Shown here piece after piece: positions 1-6,757 of a DNA stretch of 16,825 nucleotides (position 1 is its first letter; every line of letters begins with the position of its first letter). Origin of the DNA: JAWXCH01 sp034440595 (lineage in GTDB: Bacteria > Planctomycetota > Planctomycetia > Pirellulales > JALHPA01). The stretch covers positions 1-16,825 of the forward strand of contig JAWXCH010000406.1 in the NCBI GenBank assembly GCA_034440595.1. The letters are read 5' to 3'. The notes beneath the pieces are model-generated. The model saw nothing but the letters and a program-made list of their open reading frames with translations, was not told where the DNA came from and did no database searches. The position numbers were made by a program, and so were the translations under genes.

Positions 1-1337
1 ATCACCACCCCTTCCGGCAGCGCCAGTTCCTTGACCATACGCCCGGCGGCTCGTGAATCTTGGTTGACGGTGTAATCGACAATTTCGCCATCTACATTCT
101 TGAGCGAACTGATTTCCAGCGACACCGGGGATTCTGGCTCCACCGGACGCTCCAGCCCCAGCCAGCGTGCCACCGGGGCCAGACTGGTCCCCTGAACTGC
201 CGCAGAAACCACTACAATGAAGAACACCGTGTCAAACAATAGTTCCGCCTGCAACGGGACATCGGCGGTACGCAGCATCAATGGAAATGTGGCCAGTGTA
301 ATCGGCACCGCTCCCTTCAAGCCGACCCAGGAGAGGAACGTCAGTTCTTTCATGGAAAACCGGAACGGTGCACCACAGATAAAGACCGCCAGCGGCCTCG
401 CCACAAAAATCAGGACAACGCCAATCAAGAGTGCTTTCCAGCCGTTTTCTAGCAGTCGGCTGGGGTAGCAGAGTAGCCCAAGAATTACGAACATCACGAT
501 CTGCGCTAGCCAGGCCATAGCGTCGTGAAACATGCGGATGCCACGTTGAAAAACCACTTTTTGATTGCCGAGCAACAGCCCCGCCAGATACACCGCCAAG
601 AAACCGCTGCCGTTGAACTTGGCGGCAAAGCCAAAGGTCAATAGACAAAAGGCGCTCACCAGCACCGGGTACAAACCGGCGGCCCCTAGCTCAATGCGGT
701 TCACTACCCAGACTGCGGCATAGCCACCGAGCAGCCCGACCAGCGTGCCGATGGCCATTTGCTGAAAGAACAGCAGCAGCAGACCTGGGCCTATTGCCAC
801 ATTTCCGAGTAGTACCTCAATACAGCCGATGGTTAGAAAGATCGCCATTGGATCATTGGAAGCGCTTTCGATCTCCAGTACCGCGCCGATTCGCTTGGGC
901 AGAGAGATGCCTCCCGACCTCAATACGGCAAAGACGGCCGCCGCATCGGTCGAACCGACGATACTCCCCAGAAGCACCCCTTCTATCCAATCGATGCCGA
1001 GAAACAGCTTGGCAGCGGCACCGGTCACTAGCGCCGTGATGAACACCCCGAGCGTGGCGAGCACCAGTGACGGCTTCCAGCCGAGCCGAATGGCGGACAT
1101 GGTAGTACTGAGGCCGCCGTCGAACAAAATCAAGGCCAGGGCCAGGGTGCCGATGGCGTGCGCTAGTCTATAGTCGTCGAAGGGAATTCCACCGATTCCC
1201 TCGGAACCGGCAAGCATTCCGAGCAGCAGAAACAATACCAGCACCGGCACCCCGAGGCGCGAGGAGAGCTTGCTGGAAGCAATTCCCAGCAAGAGCAGCA
1301 CTCCACCCACCAGCAGTACGGTATCGATCAGAAACAT
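1..1337 (-). CDS. Potassium/proton antiporter, NhaP2/CvrA-like (3' end outside window)
   Basis: Inner-membrane cation:proton antiporter of the CPA1 family, expected to exchange cytoplasmic K+ (or Na+) for protons. Reading the minus strand from the ATG at 1337 gives 445 uninterrupted codons to the window edge. An in-frame stop six codons upstream supports this start. The first 390 residues are about a dozen hydrophobic segments. They carry the family's ion-path residues in GSTDAAAVF (Asp131) and ESASNDPMAIF (Asn161-Asp162), and a conserved Arg in FVARPLAVF (about 314). From about residue 415 a soluble segment ending in SRAAGRMVKELALPEGVV matches the start of an RCK_C (TrkA_C) domain, as in NhaP2/CvrA, where it is regulatory. 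E. coli CvrA has about 578 residues, so roughly 130 are missing here. The gene is divergent from the ATPase gene to its right. The family is secure; the transported ion is inferred. Confidence 0.93.
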   Translation of the reverse strand, partial: MFLIDTVLLVGGVLLLLGIASSKLSSRLGVPVLVLFLLLGMLAGSEGIGGIPFDDYRLAHAIGTLALALILFDGGLSTTMSAIRLGWKPSLVLATLGVFITALVTGAAAKLFLGIDWIEGVLLGSIVGSTDAAAVFAVLRSGGISLPKRIGAVLEIESASNDPMAIFLTIGCIEVLLGNVAIGPGLLLLFFQQMAIGTLVGLLGGYAAVWVVNRIELGAAGLYPVLVSAFCLLTFGFAAKFNGSGFLAVYLAGLLLGNQKVVFQRGIRMFHDAMAWLAQIVMFVILGLLCYPSRLLENGWKALLIGVVLIFVARPLAVFICGAPFRFSMKELTFLSWVGLKGAVPITLATFPLMLRTADVPLQAELLFDTVFFIVVVSAAVQGTSLAPVARWLGLERPVEPESPVSLEISSLKNVDGEIVDYTVNQDSRAAGRMVKELALPEGVV

Positions 1338-1641
1338 GGCAGGCCGGCAGCTTTATCTGTTGGTTTGCCGCGGCGCGAATCGGCACCGTGACATGGAGTC
1401 CTTTACGCCGTCAGAGTACCAAGAATGCGGTTGGAGAGAAACCGTGCGGGAGAACCGATTGGAGTGGTCCGCTCTGTGTTCGTGCGGGGAAGTTTGTTTC
1501 CACTGCCGACTTAGACAATAACGTACCTGCACTACAACCTGACGGAATGTAGGCATCCGATTGGCACTTCAAGTTTCGAGTGCTACAACTTATTCACCAC
1601 AACCGACCAATAGCCAGGAAGCTTCGTCGCCTTTTTCATCC
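1338..1641. other. Divergent intergenic region, no gene seen
   Basis: This spacer lies between the divergent antiporter and ATPase genes, about 300 bases if the ATPase starts at 1642. Short open frames occur on both strands but look like no known protein and overlap each other. I found no well-matched -35/-10 pair and no terminator. The last 81 bases are open in the ATPase frame back to a TTG at 1561. Confidence 0.5.
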
Positions 1642-2535
1642 ATGCAAAACACCCCCGTACCTCGTCAATCCACCGGCATCCCTGGTCTCGATCAGCACCT
1701 TGACGGTGGCCTGCTACCAGGGACACTGACGGTGGTCTGCGGTGCAACGGGCATTGGTAAGTCGCAACTCGGCGTGCAGTTTGCCAATGCTGGGTTGCAA
1801 CAAGAGGGACAGCGCGGCGTGTTGTTTGATATGTGTTCGCGCGGGGATGCACAGAGTCATGCAGACTACGCACTGCGGATGTTCGACTGGAAGTTGCAAA
1901 ACATGGATCCGGCAGCGCCGCTCGACCTGGAAGAGTTCTTTGCATCTAATCGACCCGCAGATGACTACCTGCACGTGTTTGATCTGCTGGGCAGGCGGGT
2001 CACGCGGCGCGATCTGGATTTTGATGCCTTCCACGACTGGCAAGCGCAATTAGTCAGCCGGCTCAATACAGCCATCGCGTTTTTCTACTCGGCGTTCTTG
2101 CGCGGCGTGCGTCGCTGTGTGGTGGATGGCATCGAACCGGTTGATCGGCCGAGCGATTCGATTCAGCTCGAAATGTTCGAGTACATCTACCACCAGATTC
2201 TTCGCAAAGAACATGACTGGGTGGCACGCGATCTACTGCGCGAGCATTTTCGCAAGCAGGAGAATGAAGTTACGCAGCATGCCTACGATCACCGTCAAGT
2301 CGGTTGTTTGTTCCTCTACACGTCGGCCGAAAGCATGCTGGACCAGCTCATTGACCGCAAACTGGACGAGGGAGACTTGCTATCCAACGCCAACACAGTC
2401 ATCTACATGGGCAAGATCCGCGACGGCCTGAAAATACGGCGTGCACTGTACATTGCCAAACACCGTGGCAGCCGTTGCAGCGATGAAATTCATCCGTTTG
2501 AGATCGATGACGCCGGGCTGCGAATGTTGGCCTGA
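1642..2535 (+). CDS. KaiC/RAD55-like RecA-superfamily ATPase, function unknown
   Basis: P-loop ATPase of the KaiC/RAD55 type, cytoplasmic, role unknown. From the ATG at 1642 it has 297 residues. The RQSTGIPGLDQHLDGGLLPG entry motif of KaiC domains comes first, then Walker A GATGIGKS (residues 34-41), then Walker B in RRCVVDGIEP (about 157-166, Asp162). The C-terminus runs AKHRGSR...FEIDDAGLRML, typical of the last KaiC strand. Only one ATPase domain is present. Compared with KaiC, the paired catalytic glutamates after Walker A appear to be missing; by spacing to the following Trp, Gly-Asp (68-69) occupies that place. The stretch between Walker A and B is long, with many charged residues. The frame stays open upstream to a TTG at 1561, adding 27 Ser/Thr/Gln-rich residues. 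I prefer the ATG because the conserved domain starts just after it; neither start has a clear ribosome-binding site. No neighbour suggests a partner. Confidence 0.82.
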   Translation: MQNTPVPRQSTGIPGLDQHLDGGLLPGTLTVVCGATGIGKSQLGVQFANAGLQQEGQRGVLFDMCSRGDAQSHADYALRMFDWKLQNMDPAAPLDLEEFFASNRPADDYLHVFDLLGRRVTRRDLDFDAFHDWQAQLVSRLNTAIAFFYSAFLRGVRRCVVDGIEPVDRPSDSIQLEMFEYIYHQILRKEHDWVARDLLREHFRKQENEVTQHAYDHRQVGCLFLYTSAESMLDQLIDRKLDEGDLLSNANTVIYMGKIRDGLKIRRALYIAKHRGSRCSDEIHPFEIDDAGLRMLA

Positions 2536-2559
2536 ATAGAATCTCGTGCCTGAAACTTT

Positions 2560-2627
2560 CTCCCCTCTCCCGCGCAAGATATCGCGTCCACCAATCGCGC
2601 AACCGGGGAGAGGGGCGGGGGTGAGGG
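2560..2627 (-). repeat. REP-like palindromic element, copy A
   Basis: The arm CCCCTCTCCC (2562-2571) pairs perfectly with GGGAGAGGGG (2606-2615) around a 34-base loop and is followed by GGGGGTGAGGG. On the minus strand it reads CCCTCACCC...CCTCTCC, the same order as copy B at 2704-2760, so the two copies are inverted. It starts 25 bases after the ATPase stop codon, where it could also protect or end that transcript. Confidence 0.75.
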
Positions 2628-2703
2628 CCAGTCAGAGAGTAGAGCAATTGAATTCGGCGTAATTCGGTTTTTATATTCTCTACTTTCAAATCGCGACTTG
2701 CTC

Positions 2704-2760
2704 ACTCACCCTCACCCGCCGCTGGGGCGTCGACCTCTCCCGCAAGCGGGAGAGGTGATG
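2704..2760 (+). repeat. REP-like palindromic element, copy B
   Basis: CTCACCCTCACCC leads into a perfect 10-base-pair hairpin: CCTCTCCCGC (2734-2743), AA, GCGGGAGAGG (2746-2755). From memory, this CCCTCACCC + CTCTCCCGC/GCGGGAGAG layout matches a REP-like family dispersed in many bacterial genomes. It is the better-preserved partner of copy A. Confidence 0.78.
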
Positions 2761-2904
2761 GGAATTTGTCTATACGTGCATGGCAGCCATCACCGCGCGT
2801 CGCGGCCACAGTCGCCTTTCGCTCCGCCGAAAGTGCGCCTTCGCCGACAAGTTCTCCGTTATTTGATCAAAATGCTTCCGCTATTCCTCCCCTCCCCTGC
2901 AATC

Positions 2905-2910
2905 TATAAT
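2905..2910 (+). promoter_or_regulatory. Candidate -10 box for mnmG
   Basis: A perfect TATAAT lies 62 bases before the mnmG TTG start. No good -35 hexamer is found 16-18 bases upstream, where the sequence is pyrimidine-rich. The position would give a leader of about 55 nucleotides. Confidence 0.35.
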
Positions 2911-2972
2911 GACCGATTCGCAAGTGGCGCATCTCAACGAAGACTCCTCACTCCCTGGCAGTTAAAAAACAG

Positions 2973-4784
2973 TTGTCCACCTACGACTACGACATCATTG
3001 TGATTGGTGCCGGGCACGCCGGGACCGAGGCGGCCCTCGCGGCGGCGCGGCTCGGTGCGCGCACTGCACTGTTAACCATCAATTGCGATACGGTCGGCCA
3101 GATGAGCTGCAACCCGGCGATTGGTGGCGTGGCCAAGGGGCAGATCGTACGCGAAATCGACGCGCTCGGGGGTGCGATGGGGCAAGTCATCGACGCCACC
3201 GGTATTCAGTTTCGTTTGCTCAACCGTCGCAAAGGCCCGGCGATGCACAGTCCGCGTGCGCAAGCCGACAAGAAAGCGTATCAGTTTGAGGTGAAGCGAA
3301 TCGTCGAAGAACAGCAAAACCTCACACTGCGGCAAGAAGTAGTCGAGGAACTTCTGACTGAAACGGTCGGTGAGCGAACGCGCGTGGTCGGAGTACGCGT
3401 GCGTGGGGATGCGGTCTATCGAGCAACGGCAGTTGTCTTGACAACCGGTACATTCCTGCAAGCGATCATGCACACCGGCGAAACCAAGACCGCCGGTGGT
3501 CGCGCGGGAGAAGGAACCACCGCCGGCATCAGCGGCACACTCGCTCGTCTGGGCTTTCAATTGGAGCGATTTAAGACCGGCACACCAGCGCGACTCAATG
3601 GCCGCACAATCGATTACAGCCGCTGCGAAATTCAGCCGGGGGATGACAACCCGCAACCGTTCTCGTTCATGAGCGATCAGGTAACCACCGATCAGCTCCC
3701 CTGCTGGATCACCTATACCAACCATGCCACGCATGAGCTGATTCGCGCCAATCTCCATCGCGCACCAATGTATAGCGGCCAGATAGAATCACGTGGGCCG
3801 CGATACTGCCCTTCGATAGAAGACAAGGTCGTTCGCTTTGCCGACAAGGAGCAGCATCAACTCTTCCTGGAACCAGAGGGTCGCAACACGCACGAGGTTT
3901 ACGTCAACGGCATCTCCACCAGCCTGCCGCGCGATGTACAGGATGGGATGATTCGGATGATTGTGGGACTAGAGAAAGCCGAGATCATGCGATATGGCTA
4001 CGCGGTGGAATACGACTATGCACCGCCAGAACAGTTGCGCCCAAGTCTGGAAACCAAGCTGGTCGACGGTCTCTACTTTGCCGGACAGATCAACGGCACC
4101 ACTGGGTACGAAGAGGCAGCCGGACAAGGCTTGCTCGCCGGTGCCAATGCCGCCCTCAAGCTGCGCGGCGATGAACCGCTGATCATTGGGCGCGAGCAAG
4201 GGTATCTGGGCGTACTAATCGACGACCTGGTGACGCGTGGGGTTGATGAACCGTATCGGATGTTTACCAGCCGTGCCGAATATCGGCTCTCTTTGCGACA
4301 GGATAACGCTGACCGGCGACTGACACCGCTGGGACGCAGTACTGGATTGGTTGACGATGCTCGCTGGCAGCGGTATGAGACAAAAATCGCCGAGATTGCC
4401 CGCGTTAATACGCTACTGGAGGAGACGCGAGTTGAAGGCGTCACGCTGGCAAAACTGTTTCGCCGGACCGAGACCACCTGGCAAGAGTTGGTCGATCGTT
4501 TGCCGGAACTAGCGGCCGTCCCTACCGAAATCGCTGAACAGATCGAGTACGACACCAAGTACGAAGGTTACATCACCCGCCAGGAACAGGATGTGGAGCG
4601 ACAGCGCAGACTGGCGGAACGGCGTATTCCGGATAGTTTTGACTATGCACGGTTAAACCAGCTACGAACCGAAGCCCGTGAAAAGCTCCTTCGGGTTCGC
4701 CCGGTCACCGTGGCGCAGGCCAGCCGGATCAGCGGAATCACGCCCGCGGATATCGCCCTGTTGATGATCCACCTGGATGGATAA
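2973..4784 (+). CDS. mnmG: tRNA uridine-5-carboxymethylaminomethyl modification enzyme MnmG (GidA)
   Basis: FAD-dependent enzyme that, with the GTPase MnmE, installs the (carboxymethyl)aminomethyl group on C5 of wobble uridine-34 in certain tRNAs. The 603 residues are close to the family norm of about 620-630. The FAD-binding motif IGAGHAGTEAA (11-21) is followed by the MnmG signature GQMSCNPAIGGVAKGQIVRE (42-61) with the conserved Cys46. A second conserved Cys279 lies in RGPRYCPSIEDK. GQINGTTGYEEAAGQGLLAG and the PYRMFTSRAEYRL segment are also intact. The C-terminal helical part ends normally in PADIALLMIHLDG and is the MnmE/tRNA-contacting region in the family. There is no in-frame ATG near the conserved N-terminus, so the start is taken as the TTG at 2973 (MSTYDYDIIVIGAG). 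An in-frame stop lies 60 bases upstream. No mnmE or rsmG is adjacent. Confidence 0.97.
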   Translation: MSTYDYDIIVIGAGHAGTEAALAAARLGARTALLTINCDTVGQMSCNPAIGGVAKGQIVREIDALGGAMGQVIDATGIQFRLLNRRKGPAMHSPRAQADKKAYQFEVKRIVEEQQNLTLRQEVVEELLTETVGERTRVVGVRVRGDAVYRATAVVLTTGTFLQAIMHTGETKTAGGRAGEGTTAGISGTLARLGFQLERFKTGTPARLNGRTIDYSRCEIQPGDDNPQPFSFMSDQVTTDQLPCWITYTNHATHELIRANLHRAPMYSGQIESRGPRYCPSIEDKVVRFADKEQHQLFLEPEGRNTHEVYVNGISTSLPRDVQDGMIRMIVGLEKAEIMRYGYAVEYDYAPPEQLRPSLETKLVDGLYFAGQINGTTGYEEAAGQGLLAGANAALKLRGDEPLIIGREQGYLGVLIDDLVTRGVDEPYRMFTSRAEYRLSLRQDNADRRLTPLGRSTGLVDDARWQRYETKIAEIARVNTLLEETRVEGVTLAKLFRRTETTWQELVDRLPELAAVPTEIAEQIEYDTKYEGYITRQEQDVERQRRLAERRIPDSFDYARLNQLRTEAREKLLRVRPVTVAQASRISGITPADIALLMIHLDG

Positions 4785-4928
4785 CTGTCGGAAGCGGCTC
4801 GAAACCCCCTTTTTGCCTGGGAAAATAGCCTGGCCCGCAACCCGGATCTCAGGGGTTTTCCTCACTTATTGCGAAGCATGGCAACCTGCGCGGCCGGTTG
4901 AGGAAAATTTTCGAGCGGTCTGGACGTG

Positions 4929-4991
4929 TTGCGTAAGCTGTTCCGTTTTAGTGCTTTGCGTCAAATAGACTGATCTTGACTCGTTACGCAA
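4929..4991. promoter_or_regulatory. Three TTGCGTAA-like sites, candidate operator
   Basis: TTGCGTAA (4929-4936), TTGCGTCA (4956-4963) and the inverted TTACGCAA (4984-4991) have centres 27 and 28 bases apart. The third lies inside the spacer between the -35 and -10 boxes. This layout suggests binding sites for a regulator of the downstream gene, perhaps autoregulation by its own DNA-binding domain. The protein that binds is not known. Confidence 0.5.
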
Positions 4992-5003
4992 GATGCATAT
5001 AAT
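4976..5003 (+). promoter_or_regulatory. Sigma70-type promoter of the response-regulator gene
   Basis: TTGACT (4976-4981) and a perfect TATAAT (4998-5003) are separated by 16 bases, the best promoter match in the window. Transcription would begin near 5010, giving a leader of about 190 nucleotides before the ATG at 5203. Confidence 0.72.
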
Positions 5004-5021
5004 CGGGACAGATGGCAAGTT

Positions 5022-5041
5022 CGGTAATCTTGGAGATACCG
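5022..5041 (+). promoter_or_regulatory. Leader hairpin near the predicted transcript start
   Basis: CGGT(A)ATCT pairs with AGATACCG across a TGG loop, giving eight base pairs with a single bulged A. It would form about 12 nucleotides into the leader. It may stabilise the transcript or be protein-bound; the function is not known. Confidence 0.35.
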
Positions 5042-5163
5042 GAAAGGTCGTATCGGCCAAGTGATTTGCCGGTGAAACTTATTTTGTGTCAAGCGTCACA
5101 CGGAGGACTAGGTACTTCAGGAGATTCTTGAGGTTGAGAATCATGCCAGGAGTCCCGCTTTGA

Positions 5164-5184
5164 CTAGCCTGCACCATCGGCTAG
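5164..5184 (+). promoter_or_regulatory. Leader hairpin next to the ribosome-binding region
   Basis: CTAGCC (5164-5169) pairs with GGCTAG (5179-5184) around a 9-base loop. It is directly followed by the purine-rich GGAAGGGG (5186-5193), the only Shine-Dalgarno-like stretch before the ATG at 5203. Its place suggests it could affect translation initiation. Confidence 0.35.
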
Positions 5185-5202
5185 GGAAGGGGTGGTTCGC
5201 AG

Positions 5203-5787
5203 ATGAAAACTGTCTTTACTACCGGCGAAGCAGCCAAGATTTGCAAGGTTAGCCAGCAAACGATCATTCGTTGCTTCGATTCTGGCCAGCTCAAGGGATT
5301 TCGCGTCCCTGGTAGCCGATTTCGCCGTATACCACGCGATCAACTGTTTCAGTTCATGCGTGACAATGGCATTCCGACCGACGCTCTGGAGAGCGGCAAG
5401 CGGAAAGTTCTGGTCGTCGACGACGATGTCGAGTTGGTCGAATTGATCACGGACGTTCTCGAGAAAGATGGCCGCTTTGAAACACGTAGCGTGAACAACG
5501 GCTTCGATGCTGGCATGATGGTCAAAGAATACCATCCTGACCTGATCGTGCTGGATGTCATGCTACCAGATATCAACGGCAAGGAAGTCTGCCAGCGAGT
5601 CCGATCCGACTCGACCATGGATGATGTCAGAATCATCTGCATCTCCGGCATGGTCGAACAGGACAAGATTGATGACCTTAAGGTCTCTGGTGCGAACGAC
5701 TTTTTGCAGAAACCGTTCGAGGTCGATCAACTGATCGACAGGATATGTCAGCTACTCGATGTACAGAGTAGCATGATGGCCGGCTGA
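5203..5787 (+). CDS. Response regulator with N-terminal MerR/excisionase-like DNA-binding domain
   Basis: Two-component response regulator of 194 residues, probably a transcription factor. Residues 1-55 form a helix-turn-helix of the excisionase/MerR type: FTTGEAAKICKVSQQTIIRC, then the wing GQLKGFRVPGSRFRRIPRDQL. Residues 67-188 are a complete receiver domain: acidic pocket DDD (73-75), phospho-acceptor Asp118 in LIVLDVMLPD, Ser148 at the Thr/Ser switch (ICISGM) and Lys170 in FLQKPF. The order is DNA-binding first and receiver second, the reverse of OmpR- or NarL-type regulators. The gene is monocistronic by sequence, with a strong promoter about 200 bases upstream and a terminator about 110 bases downstream. 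The soluble histidine kinase that follows is a natural candidate partner. The upstream TTGCGTAA sites could be its own targets (inference). The target regulon is unknown. Confidence 0.93.
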   Translation: MKTVFTTGEAAKICKVSQQTIIRCFDSGQLKGFRVPGSRFRRIPRDQLFQFMRDNGIPTDALESGKRKVLVVDDDVELVELITDVLEKDGRFETRSVNNGFDAGMMVKEYHPDLIVLDVMLPDINGKEVCQRVRSDSTMDDVRIICISGMVEQDKIDDLKVSGANDFLQKPFEVDQLIDRICQLLDVQSSMMAG

Positions 5788-5851
5788 TACGCTGCGATCA
5801 ATCCGGCCACGATCGAAAGAAAGAAAACGCAGCACCCTGCCGGATATTCAG

Positions 5852-5873
5852 GCGATTGAACTAACGCAATCGC
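5852..5873 (+). other. Hairpin between the stop codon and the terminator
   Basis: GCGATTG (5852-5858) pairs with CAATCGC (5867-5873) around an 8-base loop in the 3' untranslated region of the response-regulator gene. It has no T-tract and is not a terminator itself. Confidence 0.35.
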
Positions 5874-5896
5874 AATGATAGACAATTGTTAATCGC

Positions 5897-5931
5897 AAGC
5901 CCACGGAAGGCTCCTTCCGTGGGCTTTTTTT
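5897..5931 (+). terminator. Rho-independent terminator after the response-regulator gene
   Basis: AAGCCCACGGAAGG (5897-5910) is the exact reverse complement of CCTTCCGTGGGCTT (5913-5926) and runs into seven Ts (5925-5931). This 14-base-pair stem with a tight loop should end transcription strongly on the plus strand. The minus-strand side lacks a T-tract. It separates the response regulator from the histidine kinase transcript. Confidence 0.93.
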
Positions 5932-5965
5932 GTAGAGCAACTCAGCGGCACCAGTACCAAGCCAA

Positions 5966-6757
5966 ATGTCGACCAGGCCACTTCAACCACTGTCTGCCAA
6001 TGATCTCGCCGCGAAGCTGTCTCGGCTGGACGAGCTAGAGCAGCAATTTGCCGAGGCAGTCGAGCATGCCAAGCTAGAGGCAATGAAGGAGCTGGCCTAC
6101 GGTGCTGGCCACGAAATCAATAACCCCTTGGCAAACATTTCGGCACGTGCTCAGACCCTGCTCAGCGAGGAGACCCACCCGGAAAAGCGCCGCAAGCTAG
6201 CGGCGATCCATGCTCAGGCGCTGCGCGCGCATGAGATGATTACTGACCTGATGTTGTTTGCGCGCCCCCCTGCCCCACGGCTGGAAGCGGTTGAGTTACG
6301 ACAGTTGGCTCAGGAGGAAATCTCGCGGCTGGCGGAGGAGGGAGTTTCGCGGCAGGTGACGCTGAAACTGTTGCCATCTCCTCTAGCGATGACAGTCTCT
6401 GCCGATCCAACGCAAATGCGCGTCATGCTCCGCGCACTGCTGATGAATGCACTGGAGGCGTTTGGACCAGTCGTTGCCGGTACAGCAGAGAAGTCACGTC
6501 GAATTGACGTTTCTCTCGTGCAACACTCACCTTTGCTAGTAGAACTGCGTGTGACGGACAACGGTCCAGGGATTTCTGCCGAACAGCGCAGCAAAGTGTT
6601 TGATCCCTTCTACTCTGGTCGCGAAGCAGGTCGTGGGCTAGGCTTCGGCCTCTGCAAATGCTGGCGGATCGTGCAGATGCATGGGGGTGAAATCCGCGTA
6701 AAAAGCGAACCAGGGCAAGGGACGACGTTTATTGTCAGGTTGCCGGCCACGTTGTAG
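5966..6757 (+). CDS. Soluble sensor-less histidine kinase
   Basis: Two-component histidine kinase of 263 residues, cytoplasmic, with no membrane segment and no recognisable sensor domain. Residues 12-45 are predicted coiled coil (LSRLDELEQQFAEAVEHAK). The phospho-accepting His49 is in AYGAGHEINNPLANI. The ATP-binding domain has the N box RALLMNALEAF (Asn161), the G1 box VTDNGPGIS (Asp198), the F box FDPFYSG (212-218) and the G2 box GRGLGFGL (223-230). It ends in GTTFIVRLPATL, as usual for the family. It starts at an ATG 34 bases after the upstream terminator, so it must be transcribed by read-through or from a promoter I cannot identify. With no sensor of its own, it may sense through the N-terminal coiled coil or a partner protein. 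Pairing with the response regulator at 5203-5787 is inferred from adjacency only. Confidence 0.93.
   Translation: MSTRPLQPLSANDLAAKLSRLDELEQQFAEAVEHAKLEAMKELAYGAGHEINNPLANISARAQTLLSEETHPEKRRKLAAIHAQALRAHEMITDLMLFARPPAPRLEAVELRQLAQEEISRLAEEGVSRQVTLKLLPSPLAMTVSADPTQMRVMLRALLMNALEAFGPVVAGTAEKSRRIDVSLVQHSPLLVELRVTDNGPGISAEQRSKVFDPFYSGREAGRGLGFGLCKCWRIVQMHGGEIRVKSEPGQGTTFIVRLPATL

Larger units (their letters stand above)
2536..2972. other. Intergenic region with REP-like palindromes, no gene
   Basis: These 437 bases between the ATPase and mnmG carry no convincing gene. They hold two REP-like elements in opposite orientation (listed separately) separated by about 80 AT-richer bases. Next is a short hairpin, CTTTCG/CGAAAG with a 6-base loop at 2816-2833, which may belong to another dispersed repeat. 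A TATAAT box lies near the mnmG start. Open frames through this stretch are built from the repeats and should not be annotated. Confidence 0.7.
4785..5202. other. Intergenic region and long leader of the response-regulator gene
   Basis: These 418 bases have no believable gene. The first part has a loose inverted repeat (ACCCC at 4804-4808, GGGGT at 4852-4856, over 40 bases between) that could follow the mnmG transcript but lacks a T-tract. The rest holds three operator-like sites, a strong promoter and a structured leader of about 190 nucleotides, each listed separately. Confidence 0.6.

Noticed and set aside
232..648. Minus-strand open frame of 138 codons
   Set aside because: It lies in another frame of the antiporter gene, whose long frame reads through the whole region with clear homology.
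2698..3003. Plus-strand open frame of 101 codons before mnmG
   Set aside because: Its first part is translated REP repeat and its end overlaps mnmG; Pro/Arg-rich with no homology I can see.
3072..3758. Minus-strand open frame of 228 codons inside mnmG
   Set aside because: Antisense to a strongly conserved gene; its translation has no recognisable domain and mirrors mnmG codon structure.
4073..4558. Minus-strand open frame of 161 codons inside mnmG
   Set aside because: Ser/Arg-rich antisense shadow without family features.
4802..4859. Possible terminator after mnmG (ACCCC / GGGGT)
   Set aside because: The loop exceeds 40 bases and no T-tract follows the stem, so it was not listed as a terminator.
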